From contig JAFFJZ010000001.1 in the NCBI GenBank assembly GCA_018340375.1, positions 53,498,001 through 53,562,000 on the forward strand: a stretch of DNA of 64,000 nt. The letters run 5' to 3'. Source of the DNA: Gonatopus flavifemur (lineage: Eukaryota; Arthropoda; Insecta; Hymenoptera; Dryinidae). Position numbers and translations under genes: made by a program. The first letter of the stretch is position 1. Every line of letters starts with the position of its first letter. The notes below the pieces were generated by a model that saw nothing but the letters and a program-made list of their open reading frames with translations, ran no database searches and was not told where the DNA came from. This document shows, piece after piece, positions 1-13,763 of the stretch.

Positions 1-275
1 GTTGAGGATACGGGTCTGAATTTTCTCTATACAATACACGATGATAAGACATTTAATTACATAACCTTCTCTCGTAGATTTCAGGTGAGAGTACTTTATC
101 ACTGCAAAGATATACTCATCACATTCATCAACAATTCGATAAACTTTGAATAATATACACAAATTCTACTTGTTTTTGCAATATGAAAAATTATTATCAA
201 CAAATATTTACCATTGCTTTCATACAGTAATGTGAGCAGGTCATCTGAATGACGCGATAGTACTCACTGTTGCAG

Positions 276-399
276 ACGGTGGTGGAGGTTTGTCAGAAGA
301 AGAGGCAATGCAAGTTCAACACCAGTCCAGAAACTTTCCAAGGTGATCCATGTCCTGAACTTCCCAAGTACATCGAGGTTGCCTACAAATGCCGTCCTT
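276..399 (+). CDS. EVA1C: EVA1C-like gene, exon with the end of SUEL lectin domain 1
   Basis: Internal exon of a two-SUEL-domain membrane lectin. Read from base 276 it gives 41 codons plus one base. The cysteine pattern is that of the second half of a SUEL (galactose/rhamnose-binding lectin) domain: CQKKRQCKF, then GDPCPELPKYIEVAYKC, matching the family block 'FGDPC...KYL.V.Y.C'. The donor (CGTCCTT/gtgagt) is strong and leaves phase 1. The acceptor is less certain: tgttgcag at 275 is preferred, but an AG at 259-260 would add five in-frame codons (YSLLQ) that also fit the domain. The frame is closed by a stop at 258-260. The start of domain 1 and the signal peptide are outside the window. EVA-1/EVA1C proteins are cell-surface guidance co-receptors (Slit/Robo and netrin pathways in C. 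elegans); that role is carried over from the family. Confidence 0.8.
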
Positions 400-3300
400 G
401 TGAGTATACGCAAATTCTTCAAACGTGAAGTGCATGTAAGATCATTCCTCGTCAGTGTATTTTGATTTACGATTGTTTATATTGAACATAATATGTTATC
501 GGACTATGAAATTTCACGATATCCCACTGGCATCCATTTCATAGGAATTCGCGAGTATTCAAATGCGAATCTAATCACATTATGCGGATGCAATTGGAAT
601 TAATTAGCCGTATACTGTGCGTAATGAATCATAGTAATGATCGTATTAAACTATTCACGAAAGTTATTGTTACGGTGAATCGATTAATTTCAGTCACTTT
701 TATGACTTGATACGTACATTTATAATTTCATGAAAAAAGAGTTGTTTGTACTGGATTACTTCTCGAAGTTCTGGATATTAAAAAACTTGATCATCACACA
801 ATAGCGTAGCGAATGCAATAAGGGAGAGGATATATAAACTTTGTTAATTATCAATAATTCTTCTATTCGCTGATATCAAATTTTACGCGTGTGACATCTC
901 AGATGTGATCCTAGTGAGATTCCTTAGGGGTGCGTCTGATTTTGGACTATCTCTAACTTCGTTAGATTCTAATGAAATATTGAGTCACCTTGATGACGAG
1001 TCCCAGCCTGGATCGTGATGAATGAAGAACGCTATGTCACACGGAGCACTGACCAATCTTGAAATTCTCTTGTGTTCTCGTTAAATCTATTCATCTTCTT
1101 TTCTGTCCGGAGCGAGAAGAAAGGAGAGTGGTTTCTTCGAACTGATATCGATTTCCCGTACGTGGACATAGAGTATTAGAGCGATCCACACTATCCGTGA
1201 TATGAGAGTTATAGCTATATATATCGATAAAATGTGAAACGGTTTCTTATGTGGTTCCTTACTACTGGTTTTACAAGTCTGCGAATGAGAATATTTCTCA
1301 GTTATTGTATAACTTTTATTCGATATCGAATGAACGTGGAAATCGAAAATTCAATCGAAGGGAATAAATTGTGAATATCTTCTGTATAGGAATCACTTAT
1401 TCGGAAATATTCCGATGGAATACAACTTTGTTAAATTGAATGAATAAATTGTGGAATGAATTTCTTCCAAATATCATCACGATAACAAGTGGAAGAATGG
1501 AGAACAGAGCGGCGAGAGAATGAAAATATAAAGTATAATATTGAAATGTCGTGAGAGTGCTTGGATGGAGAGATTGTGAGGAGGAGTCGTTGATAATTCA
1601 AAGTATATCAAAAATATAGCAAATAATTCTGTTATAAGCTCAACATGAGAATTCTAATCTAATGAAATTCATTCCTCGCATATTTCCAAAACAATCCTCA
1701 TGGAATATTTCATGCAGGTTTCCAGGTTTTATATAATTGTGTCAACTCCAGAAAATCATTAATTGTACGATGTATTATTTATAATTAAATTCTCAACTCA
1801 TATTATCTGAATTTACGATCCTTAAGAGAAGTCTTGTTATATCGTGCAACATGAATTCGCGGATGAAGTGATTTGAATTACTTTTAATTTAATAATTCGT
1901 TACCTTCAGAGAGAAGAATGAAGTAAATTTAAATCTCCTTCGAACTCAACATGAGTTATCCGTGAAAAGAATGTATTATTCACATGAATATGTCATCGGA
2001 TGATTTGAAAAACTACATTTTAATAAGAATCTGTTGGAAACAGATATTTAATTTCTTGTGGAAACATGTACTGATATCAAACGATTGGTAGTTTCCCTGA
2101 AATTACTCTGTTGTATTTCTCTTCCAGATATTCTCTTTCCACCCTTCACTTCTCGTACTTGAAAAAAGTGTGGAATAAAGATGGAGATCCTTAAAAAAGA
2201 TTGATCCTTTTGTTATATGAAAAGTATCAAATTTTCATTGTAATCTATAAAAATTATATATTTTTTATATATAAAAAAGAATCGTACTTTGCTTTTCCGC
2301 GAAAGTAGGCCTGGAACAGATCGTCATAAGAAAACTCTGATTATTTCTCACAGAGTAGAACCTTCCAATCCATACAATTTCTCCAATTCTCCAAACACTT
2401 TATCACCAGATAAATCAGTGTCAGATTTTCTTGCGCAATTTTCCATTTTTTTATCCCACATATTCTTAACACGTCCCTGGAGTATCTCTTAAAATAAAAT
2501 ATTTTCGAATTTGATCTATCATATGATTCTGAAAAAACTTTCCGTTTTCTGGATCAAATCTTCCAGAGGATTGATTATGAGAGCTTGTAGAATATTCTGT
2601 ACTCGTTTTATATAAGTTTCAGGTCACTCGATAATTCGTGATTCGTAATATAATTCGTTTTGCTTTGTTTGAAATAAATTCACTTGACATAATAAAACAG
2701 GAATAATAAAAATGACGTACACTTCCGAAGATTTTTGTTGACATACATTCTGTTTACAGATGTCAACAATGTTATTTACTTGGTACTCATTTGTATTTTG
2801 TACATACCTCTTGATATTGTATGTCGTATAAAGGTAGGGCATCATTTACTCATCCTCTTATTTCTTGTGTTTCCATTATTCATGCAGTTGATTGTTCATT
2901 GATTCGACATGTATAATTCACGAAGAATTTGTGTTGAAGCTACACAATCAAAAATACAAGATTCAAATGAAACAAAGGAACATGGATTTTGATTTTAACA
3001 ATCAAGATTTTCATAATATATGGTATACAATAAATACTAAAGTAGAGATTATATATATTATTCATTCATATTTATTTTTCTTCAAAGTATTTAATTCATA
3101 CTGTGGCTGAATAGGTCGTATATTAATTTTTCATTGTCAGTCGATAACTGAATCAAAATTCGGATTCAACTGAAATTAGCATTTCTACGCATGAGTTCGA
3201 GTGCTTGAAAACTTTTGAATACAATTCCAGCATTTCTAGAACGAAATTTCATCTTTTCGTGTATTTGGAAATCGTATTATATGCGCGATCAATCGCAAAT

Positions 3301-6300
3301 TGCAGCTCACTAGATCAAAGGAGATAAATATTTGATCTAGTTCAGTGATAAACATTTCACAATTCTTCGTCACGTCAACGTATATCCACGTTTGATGAAA
3401 TTATCTTCAATTTAATCACCCATATTCCAAATAAATCAACTTTCGCAACATTCCTATAAATATGATCACATATCCTCATATCGCGAAATGAAATTTTTCT
3501 TTCAACGAGTTCTTCAAAATCTAGTTCATCGAAATATCGTTGATTGGAACTTCACTGATCGTTAAAGTGATACATGATCTATCAAATTGTCGAGTATTTC
3601 CATCTTAGTCGTTAAAATGGCAAGCTGTCAATATCTGGAATTGCGTTCGCAAGAAGAATTTCAAATACGAGTGATAGCGTATAAATGAAATATCGATGTC
3701 ATCACGAGTTCCGTGTGAATCACGATTCATTCTCTCTGCGAAAATTTTTCCAAATCCCCGATACGTTAAGGCATGTATCCTTAACAAACTTTATCCATTT
3801 GAACATAGAATTTTAAAACCATTTCAAAGATCAATGTTCGAAGGATAAAGTTCGAACAGATTAATTAGAAGAGAGGAAATTCTTAGAAAGTAATTTCTAT
3901 CACGCTTTAACTGTCGACTTTGAACGATGAACGATTGATTATTGCTTCGAGGAAATTAATATACGAAGTTTTGTGGTCATCAAATAACATTCAGCGACAC
4001 GTCCAGAATTCTACTCTCTGATGTTAGTTTGTTACTCGAAATCATCAGTTTTATTTCCAATGTAATCATAATAAGACCATCTCATTTTCACTGATCGATC
4101 TTCAATCGATTTGTGATAAAAAAGAAATTCACTGAATCAGTAATAATTTCTTTGCATCGTTCGCAATTTGCTCTCATGATTTCTCAATGTTTCAAATAAT
4201 GTTGATCAAGTATTATTATCATAAATGGCCATGATTACTCCTGGACTTGACTTTCTTTTCAATTCCCATCCAAATCCTTCATTCTTGTAGGAGGGATCGA
4301 ATAATTGCGCTCGTCAGCATTTGAACGCGTTGATGCTCACGATCTTGCACCCTTATTTGATTTGGATATAAAGACGATAAGATGAACGATCCAGTAACGA
4401 GATATTCATGAAATCAAAATGATCGAGAAAAAGATGAATAAACTTATCCGACGACCATCTTGTCCCTCTTGATGAAGAAAGATGCGGTTGCGGAAGATGG
4501 ATGGATAGTCAAATGAAAGAGGATAGAGATAGGGAAGAAAGGAAAGAGAATTCCAAGTCATTTTTATCAACTGCTGCAAGAAAATCCTTTTCCGTTCTGA
4601 CAGATGGAGGAAAATTCCAATTTACAAACGTTATCACTAATATATCAGGTCTCTCGATAATGGATTTTGTAACTGGAATTTGCTTTTTGTACGTGTTTCC
4701 TGCGTTCCAGAAAAATAAACGAGTGTACGTCGTTTGCTGATCTTCATTGATGACTATCCGAATTGGGCGAGGATTTTTCAAAGTTTCTTCATAATTCTAG
4801 ATTTTCTCAACGAAGTTTGATCAGGTTTGAATTTTAAAGAAATTCTCTTCAACTGGAAAGCTTCGTCGAAGAATTATAATATATTTGAAATAGCAACGTG
4901 ACTAAGAATACCAACCAACCAACCAACGTTCAACGTTCGGGAATATAAAAGTATAATCTACAATTTTTGTCGATTTTTTTGTGACTCTTGGAAGATTTTT
5001 TTCTGCCCAAGGGTGACTCATTACTTTGGAATAAATAAAATATAAATTTCACATTTATCTTTTTTCTGAGTAATCTTCTTTGAATTTTGAAAAGCTTTTT
5101 TTGATCATTCTTCCGCAAGAGTTGATTTTGTCACTCATCGAATCCAGATGGTCAAAAAATGTCCTCCACGCTACAACTTGTACAACTAAAGTGAATGAGA
5201 TTCCACTAATAAAAAGGAGAGAAGAAGTCATCTAATGAAGTTATAAGTTATCACATGGCCTGACGAGGGTCAAGTCGTAATCTTATTACTCAAAGGTCCA
5301 GAATCACCGACGTAAAAATATAGCACAAATGGGAGAAATGTGATCCTTGTCACAAAATGATTTGAAATGTATAGAGATAAAAATTTAGATAATGCTGTGA
5401 TGAATTGACCACCGATTTGGGCAATTAGGTGAAATTAAAGAACAGTGAAGATATCGATTCGTGAAATTTCCGCGACTTTTAATTCGAATTCATTCAGTCG
5501 AATGCTTATCGATTAGTGTTTCCAACCAACCCGGAAGGGAGAATTTCAAAAACTCAACATTGTTTTCAGATGAAAATTACTTGAGACTTGGGAAAATAAT
5601 TCCGTGGGATATGAATTTTACATCAATTTTCTTGAAATAAAAATTATATGACTCATTTTCAAATGGATGCTCGATAACCGCAACCCTCCTCGTGAAAATT
5701 CAGCCCGTAGTATCATTTGAATTACGATTATTATGAAGAATCTTCTTCGGCTTCGAAAAATGGGAGAAGTTGTTCACTATAAATTGTTCCAGGGCTTAAT
5801 AAAGCAGAACATAACACTTTGTCTTGAGTTTAAGTGCACTCAGTAACGCTTACGTGAGGTTTACCCAAGTGGTGTGTGGCTTCGTGGAAATAAAAAAAAA
5901 ATTATGATGAAGAAGTTTGTTCGGAGGAGGGAATGCAGGGAGAAAAGTTCGATAGGTTTTGAGAAGGAAGAGTAATTGTGTCGAAATAAACTCATTCGAT
6001 GCTGTGATTAATTATTATCGAACTCGTGATCTTTGTCAGTCTGAAATTCATTTTCACGCGCATACATTTGAGATACCAGGATTTTGGTATTCAACCATTA
6101 CGAGTTTGTGGTTGGGTAATCTTGTCTACTACTTGCGGAACACGATTTCTCACTTTACTCGAATTGTTTCACTTCACCAACCATAGTTTTTGGTCTTTTG
6201 AATATTCGTGTCTTCACGGAGTTCAACGTGTTTCATAGAATTGTCAAATCAATTTGAAAACTTTGCAATGCTTTGCAGAAGCTCGGAAATTAACTCAGAT

Positions 6301-6760
6301 TTTTCTGATTTTCGACAAATCGGAGGCAATGTTTCAATTATTGAAATTTTACATTAACAAACAATTATCATATTTAGTAGTGGAAAATTTGTATTTTCAA
6401 AAAGAAAATATGGGTTGAGATGAAATATGTTCATAGTGTTTGTAGGAAATACACAAAAATGGGTATGTTTTCCATGTTGCTGAATTTTGAATCGTTGATT
6501 GAAAGGAATTGGTAATCGAATAACAAAATACTCAGCTGTTAAAGACCCAAAATCTTGCGTTACATGCTTTGAACGATGTTTATAGTCCCAAGGAGTTCAT
6601 TAGAGAGGATTAACACCGATGATTATCCAAATTTGATCAGTTTGAATCTTCGTTTCGTTTTTAAAAAACGATTTGAATTTGAGGAACATAATGTGGAGGG
6701 TTATGATACAACTATAGGATCTCTGATGCTATGAGATGATGATTGAATCAGTGCAGTACT
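400..6760. other. Intron 1, first part: no gene or element recognised
   Basis: About 6.4 kb of AT-rich single-copy-looking DNA. Open frames here are short and have no recognisable domain or codon pattern. A tiny ACCA run lies near 4911-4925. I see no repeat ends or RNA genes. Confidence 0.5.
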
Positions 6761-7061
6761 ACACTGACAGAAAAACAACCTGGTTGAAACATTCGTAGTC
6801 GCATTAATTTGGAATCTGGTTCGATTCACCAGAAAATGTGATTCATGATGTCCAGAAGAAGTGATTGAAGCCAGAATTAACTACATTTTTCAGGTTATTA
6901 CACCAAGAAAAGAATCTGGTGTTTCTAACCTGAAGAATGTAGTTAATTTTTGCTTCGAACATTTTTTCTGGACATCTCAATCAAATTTCCTGGTGAATCG
7001 AACCAGATTTCAAGTTATTGCGCTCACGAATGTTTCAACCAGGTCGTTTTTCTGTCAGTGT
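6761..7061. mobile_element. 301 bp foldback element (full-length palindrome)
   Basis: The two ends are near-perfect inverted copies: ACACTGACAGAAAAAC at the left is mirrored at the right (gtttttctgtcagtgt), and the complementarity continues inward through the motifs cctggttgaaacattcg, gattcaccag, atgtccagaa and attaactacattttt to the centre near 6908. So the whole element is one hairpin with arms of about 140 bases. No target duplication is evident. The open frame seen across its right half is a product of the palindrome, not a gene. It shares a terminal CACTG..AAAA style with several other elements in the window. Confidence 0.85.
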
Positions 7062-9883
7062 TTATCCTTTATTGCTTTAATGAACTATATTGACCGACTT
7101 CACATCCTCTCGATCATATTCATCATTCCTTATAGCGACTTCAAGAGTTTGCAAAGAATTTGAAAACAACGAAGAATCTGCAGATAAAATAATGGAACAA
7201 ACTTTTTGACTTTTTTTACTCTTGTCTTTGATATTGTGTACTTGTACCAGCTGTTGTTGATGGGATTTTCTAACATTGTAGACATTCTGGAAGATTTACT
7301 ATGTCATATTCCAAAGTTTCGTGCCATGTTAAAAACATTCACTTCGGACTGCGTCGAGAATGTGTAGAACAGATGAACATTCGTACACAAATAGAGAAGA
7401 AGTTATTTTGATACAACAATACTCTCTCAAATATACAAATATCGTATCTTCTTCTTTGCGTATATCATAAATGTGAATAGTCTATCAACGGTAGTAATCC
7501 TTCGCTGTACTTGTGGACGATAATTCAAACATGAGATATCATAGATGGAAACAGTCGTTTATCCCTAAAATTAAACATCGATTGACTTCCAAGGAAAGCT
7601 CACTCTCGATGTAGAATTGAATAACAAAAGAATTGAGTATAAATCTTGACAAATTAGCAGCAAATTAATCCTTCCTCGTTTTGCATAACTAACAGATAAA
7701 TGTATGTTGAATACACCCTAACTCAGGTTGATACATTGCTTGCCAAGATGATACCATCACAAACCCGTATGTTTCAAGTGTAATTTAACAACAGACTGGA
7801 ATACTCTGGAGAGTAGATACATGTGTAGACGTCGTTTTAGACATGTGAATTTTCCGAGTGAACGTTCATTTGATAAGTTATCGTGTCGTAAACGATAAAA
7901 ACAAACCATTCCTGATGAATGTATACGCTCAACGAAGGGATCAAAAAGGAAACGATATGTATGAGATGGAATACTCCAATATGGACAATAAGGTTTCATC
8001 AAGTTTCTATCGAATCATCTATAAATCTTAATCCATGAGTGATAATTTTTTCATCTTTCGTTGGATGAAATACCAACTTGATGATTCATCGAATTCGATC
8101 AATTCGATGAAAGAAACGAGAACAAAATCAACTTGTTCCTCTCAATTGAAGAAAAAGAAACGAATGAAATCAATGAGCGTTCATTAGGAAGTATTCAAAA
8201 AATAAAACCTTCTCCGCATCAATCGTCGTAAGAAGATTTTTGTTCTATTGTTACAGTCAAAGGGCCAATACAGGCAATTGTCTAGGGCAGCAAGTTCTTC
8301 AAAGAGAATAGTAGAGGCAATTCATTCTCATATAATCCTACAGACCTTCTTCATCGAATGGAATACTCTCTTTGATAAATTTTCTCGAACAATCTTCATG
8401 TGAGGATTCAATTGGGGATACAGGACTCTAGAATATTATATTCATTATGAGGATCATTACGAATTGTAAAATTGAGTGAAGCAATTGAAATCAATCGATG
8501 CTCGAGGAATTCTTTTTTTTTGTGGTAACAAAAATTGTTGGAATCGATGTCTAATCTGGCTCTTAATCCACTGTTTTTATTGTTTGGATACTTCAGTAAC
8601 AGCAGAGAAAAACGAAATTCATCAACTACGACAGGGAATTTGTAGCTGCTGAATATGTGTACTATTCAAGATATAACATTTGAAGTTCAGCTGCATTCGC
8701 GAATAATTTGAAGCTGCATTGTAAAAGAATAATTGAGGAATTTTGCCCCGAAAAAATGGTGGCAGCAAAAATCCTCCATGAATGGAGAAAAATCCACCAC
8801 AGTTTGGTGGAATTCCGCCACGATGAGGGGATGAAATCCATCAATAGTATTGAGAAAACTTCCCCAAATTTTTGACAGTGTAAAGCTAATTTGAGAGCGA
8901 AAACGACTGAGCAATACGCTAAGGTAACGAATTATTTGCTCATCCAGCAAAACTCACTGTTTCAGCAGAAGATAGACAGCAAAATGAGACAAGTTTTTCT
9001 TCCCGTATGGATGCATGAAGAAATATCGTTAGAGAATTAGAACGAAGTTTATTCAAAATAGTGTCCCTTCCTTTATTCTGAGAACTTGAAACATCGACTT
9101 CTGCATTGATTTGTAGCTGTGAAAGATATTCGAAAATAAAATTAGGGTCTAGAAATAATTATCCGAAACACGATGGGTTGATGCAATTTGTCCACATTCG
9201 ACACTTTCACTGAAATTTTCCGTTCTGATTAATTGTTTCTCTCTCAGCAATGTCTCGACAAAAATGTTGAATACATTTTCACTGACATTTTTTATCAAAA
9301 TAGAAAGAATCTGAACACTAATTTCTTTTTTTTCCTGAATTTTGATTCATTATATATATGAAATCAAGGTTATATGGAAAGCAATCCTCGAGAGGGAGTT
9401 TTATAATACGATTTTCATTTATCAGTGGATAATATAAAAGAAAGGAACAATACTTTTGTGAAAGCTTCAACTCAGTCCCTCAATTAGATGGGAACTACAA
9501 GGTTTGGAAGTGAAGGGTCATTCGGTACGACAAAAGGCTCTACGATTGATTCTCACCCTCTTTTATAACGACCCATTTTTGTAAAATCAATGGAATATCT
9601 CGAATTCTCTTGTTCCACTGTAATTCTAGATGAATGAGAGTCAGAACACAGAACAGGAATGCTATCGTAAAAGAATTTTTCACTCAAAAATTATGTTCGA
9701 AAACGTGAAGTCTAATTTGACGGAACATATCTTTTTGTTATACATTTCCGAATGGAAATCATTATCCCTTGATGAAAATCATTCCAGGCCCTCTTTCGCC
9801 CCTTACCTGGTGCTATCGAGGAAGACTAGGCGTATCCTTGGCCCTGATATGGGTCAGTGAACTGTCTTATATGATTTCTAGAC
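7062..9883. other. Intron 1: no supported feature
   Basis: AT-rich intronic DNA. Around 8590-8880 there is a patch ending in 'tttttgacagtgtaaag' that may be another decayed MITE, but I could not pair its ends. Confidence 0.4.
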
Positions 9884-10066
9884 CACTGAGAAAAAAGAAA
9901 TTTTGTCATTTACATCATGTGACGTCAATATGTGACAACTGATGTAATTCTGACATTCTCCGCTGTAAAGTCAACTAAAATTGTGGTAGCTCCAAATATT
10001 TTTTGAAATGATTCAAGTATTGACTTCGCAAGATGTCAATTTTACACTTTTTTTCTCTCGATGCAG
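9884..10066. mobile_element. Diverged MITE, copy 1 of a local pair
   Basis: Begins cactgagaaaaaa and ends ttttctctcgatgcag, a degenerate inverted terminus. Its middle (aaaattgtggtagctccaaatatttttt) is shared in the same orientation with the copy at 10553-10793 (aactgtggtagctcgaactattttt), and both have 'catcttgtg/catcatgtg' near the left end. Moderately diverged, so old. Confidence 0.55.
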
Positions 10067-10552
10067 GGTCTGGTAACTTCAATATTTCATGAAGACTTGA
10101 TGAGACTTTCCAAGATCAGGCGTATCTCTCAAGAATCTGAATCACTTTTGAGAATTCCTTCGTGGAACTTCAATCACGTGTGATGGAAGCAATTTCGACT
10201 TATGTGGTTGGAAGGATTCTCAAAATTTCAATCACATCTGAATGAAAATTAATATAACAAGAATGACAAATTCAATTACTTGTGATGTAATTCCTAATTC
10301 AATTACTAAGAATTAGAAATTTGATTCATAAGTGTACTTGAAAAATGAATGAAAATTCAAGAAATTTTCAACAATGTACTCATTTGATTCGAATTAGAAT
10401 TTCCATGCATTACGCTGATTTCGTTTTTATGGAAGCTCTCATGAATTTTACGCTCGTTTTGAATGAATAATCGATTCCTAAGCGGCACATGCTGGGAACA
10501 TCCAAATGAGAATATTTTGGATAATAATCTTCTGAGCATCTCCATGGGATAC

Positions 10553-10793
10553 TGCACCCAGAAAAAAACTTGTAAAATTTACATCTTGTGGAGTAAATAT
10601 TTGAACGATCCCAAAAAATAGTTCAAGCTAACACAATCTCAGTTGTTTCTACAGCTGGGAATGTGGGATTCACATCAGCTGTGGTATATTTCACATTCGC
10701 TGTTGTCAAATCAACTCAAACTGTGGTAGCTCGAACTATTTTTGAAATCGTGCACATATGAACTTTGCAAGTTTTACAACTTTCTCAGCGTGT
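10553..10793. mobile_element. Diverged MITE, copy 2 of a local pair
   Basis: Direct-orientation relative of the sequence at 9884-10066, with the same order of shared blocks: a 'cacccagaaaaaaac' left end, 'aatttacatcttgtgg', 'gtcaaatcaactcaaactg', 'tgtggtagctcgaac' and a 'tttctcagcgtg' right end. It is longer because of an extra segment around 10630-10700. Confidence 0.55.
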
Positions 10794-10924
10794 ATGCATT
10801 ATAATTCCTTCTATCGCTACTTGCATTTTCTGACCAATTTTATTTTCATATCAATTCTCGCATTGGTGTCAACTTGCCATTGTTTTCAATAATTTTGAAT
10901 ATCAATGACTTTCATATTTGATTT

Positions 10925-11114
10925 CCTTGCAATCTAGTATTGTTCAGTATTACCAGGAAATCATTTACCAAACTCTGGCGGGAACAGTTGGACCGTTACA
11001 CCGTGGGTTGACTCCCACAAAGAAGCTGGACATCGCATTCAACATCCCGCAAAGCTGTTGTCCCGACTTGAGGATTGTGACGTTTCGTTCGTCTTCTAAC
11101 GTGTTATTAATTGC
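10925..11114 (+). other. GC-richer patch with an unrecognised short open frame
   Basis: About 190 bases noticeably richer in G+C than the flanks, preceded by an AG acceptor-like site (attgttcag) and open in one frame through 11124. The reading (YYQEIIYQTLAGTVGPLHRG and on) looks less like random AT-rich translation than other frames here, but I recognise no domain. It could be a decayed coding fragment of a transposon, a UTR or a conserved regulatory block. Confidence 0.25.
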
Positions 11115-12114
11115 CTGTAATTGAATCATTAGCCTCGAAGCAAATTTTTCAAAATCTTGATTTGGGATGAATTTGTGGTTGAATTCCGATTCAGAAAAAG
11201 TTTTCGTGATTGGATCCTATTGGTAGCTGAGCATCACAATCTTTTCCAAGATTCAAAGAGCAGGATTTCGAGGTTTGGGCTACCTGGAATCGATGTCTCT
11301 TCAAAATCTGTGAACTGTTTCAATGAAAAAACAATCATGGAGATTACTAAAATACTATGGGAGAATCATTGAATTTCGATTCATCTTATGAAGCATTGAA
11401 GTATTGATCGTTGTGCATGGTTCAGACGCGAGAAAATCATCCGCGTAGTGATCGTTCATTTAAAAATCTGTGAACGATTTTCCATTAAAAGAACTTCACA
11501 AGGAACTAAATGAACGAGGAAGGAATAGGACATAAAACTTCTCTTCTATTCACTACTTCTGTTCTTTTGTTGAATGCTTTGATTTCACTTATCTGATTAA
11601 AGAGTACTTTCAAATCAACTCTCTTGTTTTACGAAAACAACTCACAATAAAGAATATCTTCATTCATCCCATTAAGCACGAAACATCATTGTTTTGTATA
11701 CTCATCGAGCTTTGGATTTCGTCCAGACCGTGCAGTGGAACAAAAATTCCAGAAACTTGAATTTTCGTGTGAACTCATGAAATTGAAATGTGATGAACAT
11801 TTAATTTTCCCAAAATTTGATACCAATTGTACGGAAAAAGCAGTATTCCTGAGACTTCTGTTTTTCTTTCTCAATATTTCTTCCGAAAGAAAGAAACCCA
11901 CCAAGTCTTCATCAAGTTCCCCTCTCATTCTCATTAAATTCCTTCACACGAGATGTTCGAGTTTCAAACAGAACTCAGAACAGATTCCTCTTCCCAGGCA
12001 GGACTTTCCGTTTTGTGTATTCGCAGGAACATTGAATACTTGTCCTCTTAGAATTCAAGTCATATACGGATTTCGTGGTTTGCATGGAAAAACGAAAACA
12101 AGGTGAAAGTGTAA

Positions 12115-12179
12115 TAATCGCCGTCACTGACCGGTGTGCCAACGTGGTAGTCAGGTGTGATACGTCAAAGTGACGATTA
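12115..12179. repeat. 65 bp hairpin
   Basis: Imperfect palindrome: taatcgccgtcactgac at the left pairs with gtcaaagtgacgatta at the right, around a centre containing ccaacgtgg. GC-richer than its surroundings. May be a tiny MITE or a structured regulatory site. Confidence 0.5.
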
Positions 12180-12225
12180 CATATTACATGTGTCCAGCTT
12201 TACGTGCCAAAACCAGCCGACACCT

Positions 12226-12264
12226 CACGTGTCACCCGCAAATCCATCCCGACAACAACACGTG
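12226..12264. promoter_or_regulatory. Paired CACGTGTCAC E-box sites
   Basis: Two copies of CACGTGTCAC (CACGTG cores at 12226-12231 and 12259-12264) sit 33 bases apart, with a related catgtgtcc at 12188 and acgtgcc at 12202. CACGTG is the core recognised by several bHLH factors. An intronic enhancer is possible; nothing else in the sequence proves function. Confidence 0.3.
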
Positions 12265-13763
12265 TCACTTATAGCACCACCATGAACGGCTTCGCTTGAT
12301 ACACATTAAAGTATAAATGGATCAAATCTATGAAGAACTCCATGATATTTATTCCATATCCCGAGTATTTATATCCTGGGACCGAAGTTCGTATCAAAAT
12401 AATTTTATATACGAATGTGATTCACGATTGGAAGAGTTTGCTAGATATATTCTAGAATCGATAACAAACTTCATGAAAATGTGCCAGAATTGTTTGAATT
12501 TCTCGATGCAAAAGTACGGGAGTATTCATCATCTTGTGACAAATGTTCTGAGATTAGAGTAAAATTCTATGAAGCACCAGGCAAAGATTTCAAACAGAAA
12601 GGGAACAAAGACAGTTCAATGTTAGAGGAAGTTTGAAAAATGTTACATATTTATTCCCAATAGCGGATGTAACTATTCCATCACAAATCAAGAATATCAT
12701 GCGAATATTTTTAGTTTCACGAAGTAGAATTTCTAGAAAAACACCCACCCATCCATGAAGATTATTCACCTCAGTGGTTCTAAAACCAGTGATGAGTTGT
12801 GTTCTTTTTTTTCTCATAGGAATATGGAATAAACTCTCAAGTTTCACTGCACGAACAGTATTCCAAGCACATTCACGTTTGAACTTCTTCGTGTGAGAGT
12901 CGCATATATTGGTAGCTTTCTGATGAGAAGGGATAAAGAATAATTTTGATCAGAATGCAAGATTTTTGTAAAATCAGAAGAAAAAAAAACGAAAAGAAAT
13001 CATGATAAAATAGAAAAATGTAGCATCCAAATGAAAGAGTGAGGATCCCTCGAGTAGGAGATGGATCTTGCGTCTGTGGAGGGAAAATTACTTTCGTCGC
13101 ACTCTCATGATCTAAGAATTGTGATAAAAGTCGGTAGATATCGATCCAAGATTCAATTCGTTCATGTGAAAGACTGCGTCGTATTTTAATTTTTGGGTTA
13201 ACTCATTTGTTTTTGATATAATCTAGGACACAGATGTGTACTCTAAGCGGTTGTATACACAAAATTACATAAGCACTTTTTGACAAGGGTCTGAACTTCT
13301 AACCTTCCATTCATTTTATCTCGCTACATTCATCGGGACGGAAACAAAAAAGTGTTATCCTCTACCCTTCTATCCAAACGTTTATCCATGGAAGTGATTA
13401 GTACATTGTCCTTGACCGAACAATTCACCGATTGCATCCACGTTGAATGAGTTCTCAAGCACCTGGAAGGATTGGAAATTGGAGAACTGATCGATTGATC
13501 GAATATACGGAGAAAATTTGACTCGAGAATGAACTGATTTTCATAGGAATTTGAAAATAGTTCTCAGTTTTGTTGGTAATGTTTAAATGGTTGGCGTTTT
13601 TGAGGAATTTTCTTCAACAAAGTTGAAATATTAGGAGATATTGATGAATCCTTCATTTCGTATCAGTAATATTTAATCAAACTCTGAACCGTTTTATGTA
13701 TACTACACTGAGAGAAAGTATTTCCGGGGACAATAAAATATGTAATTGAATAGTCGCAACAAA

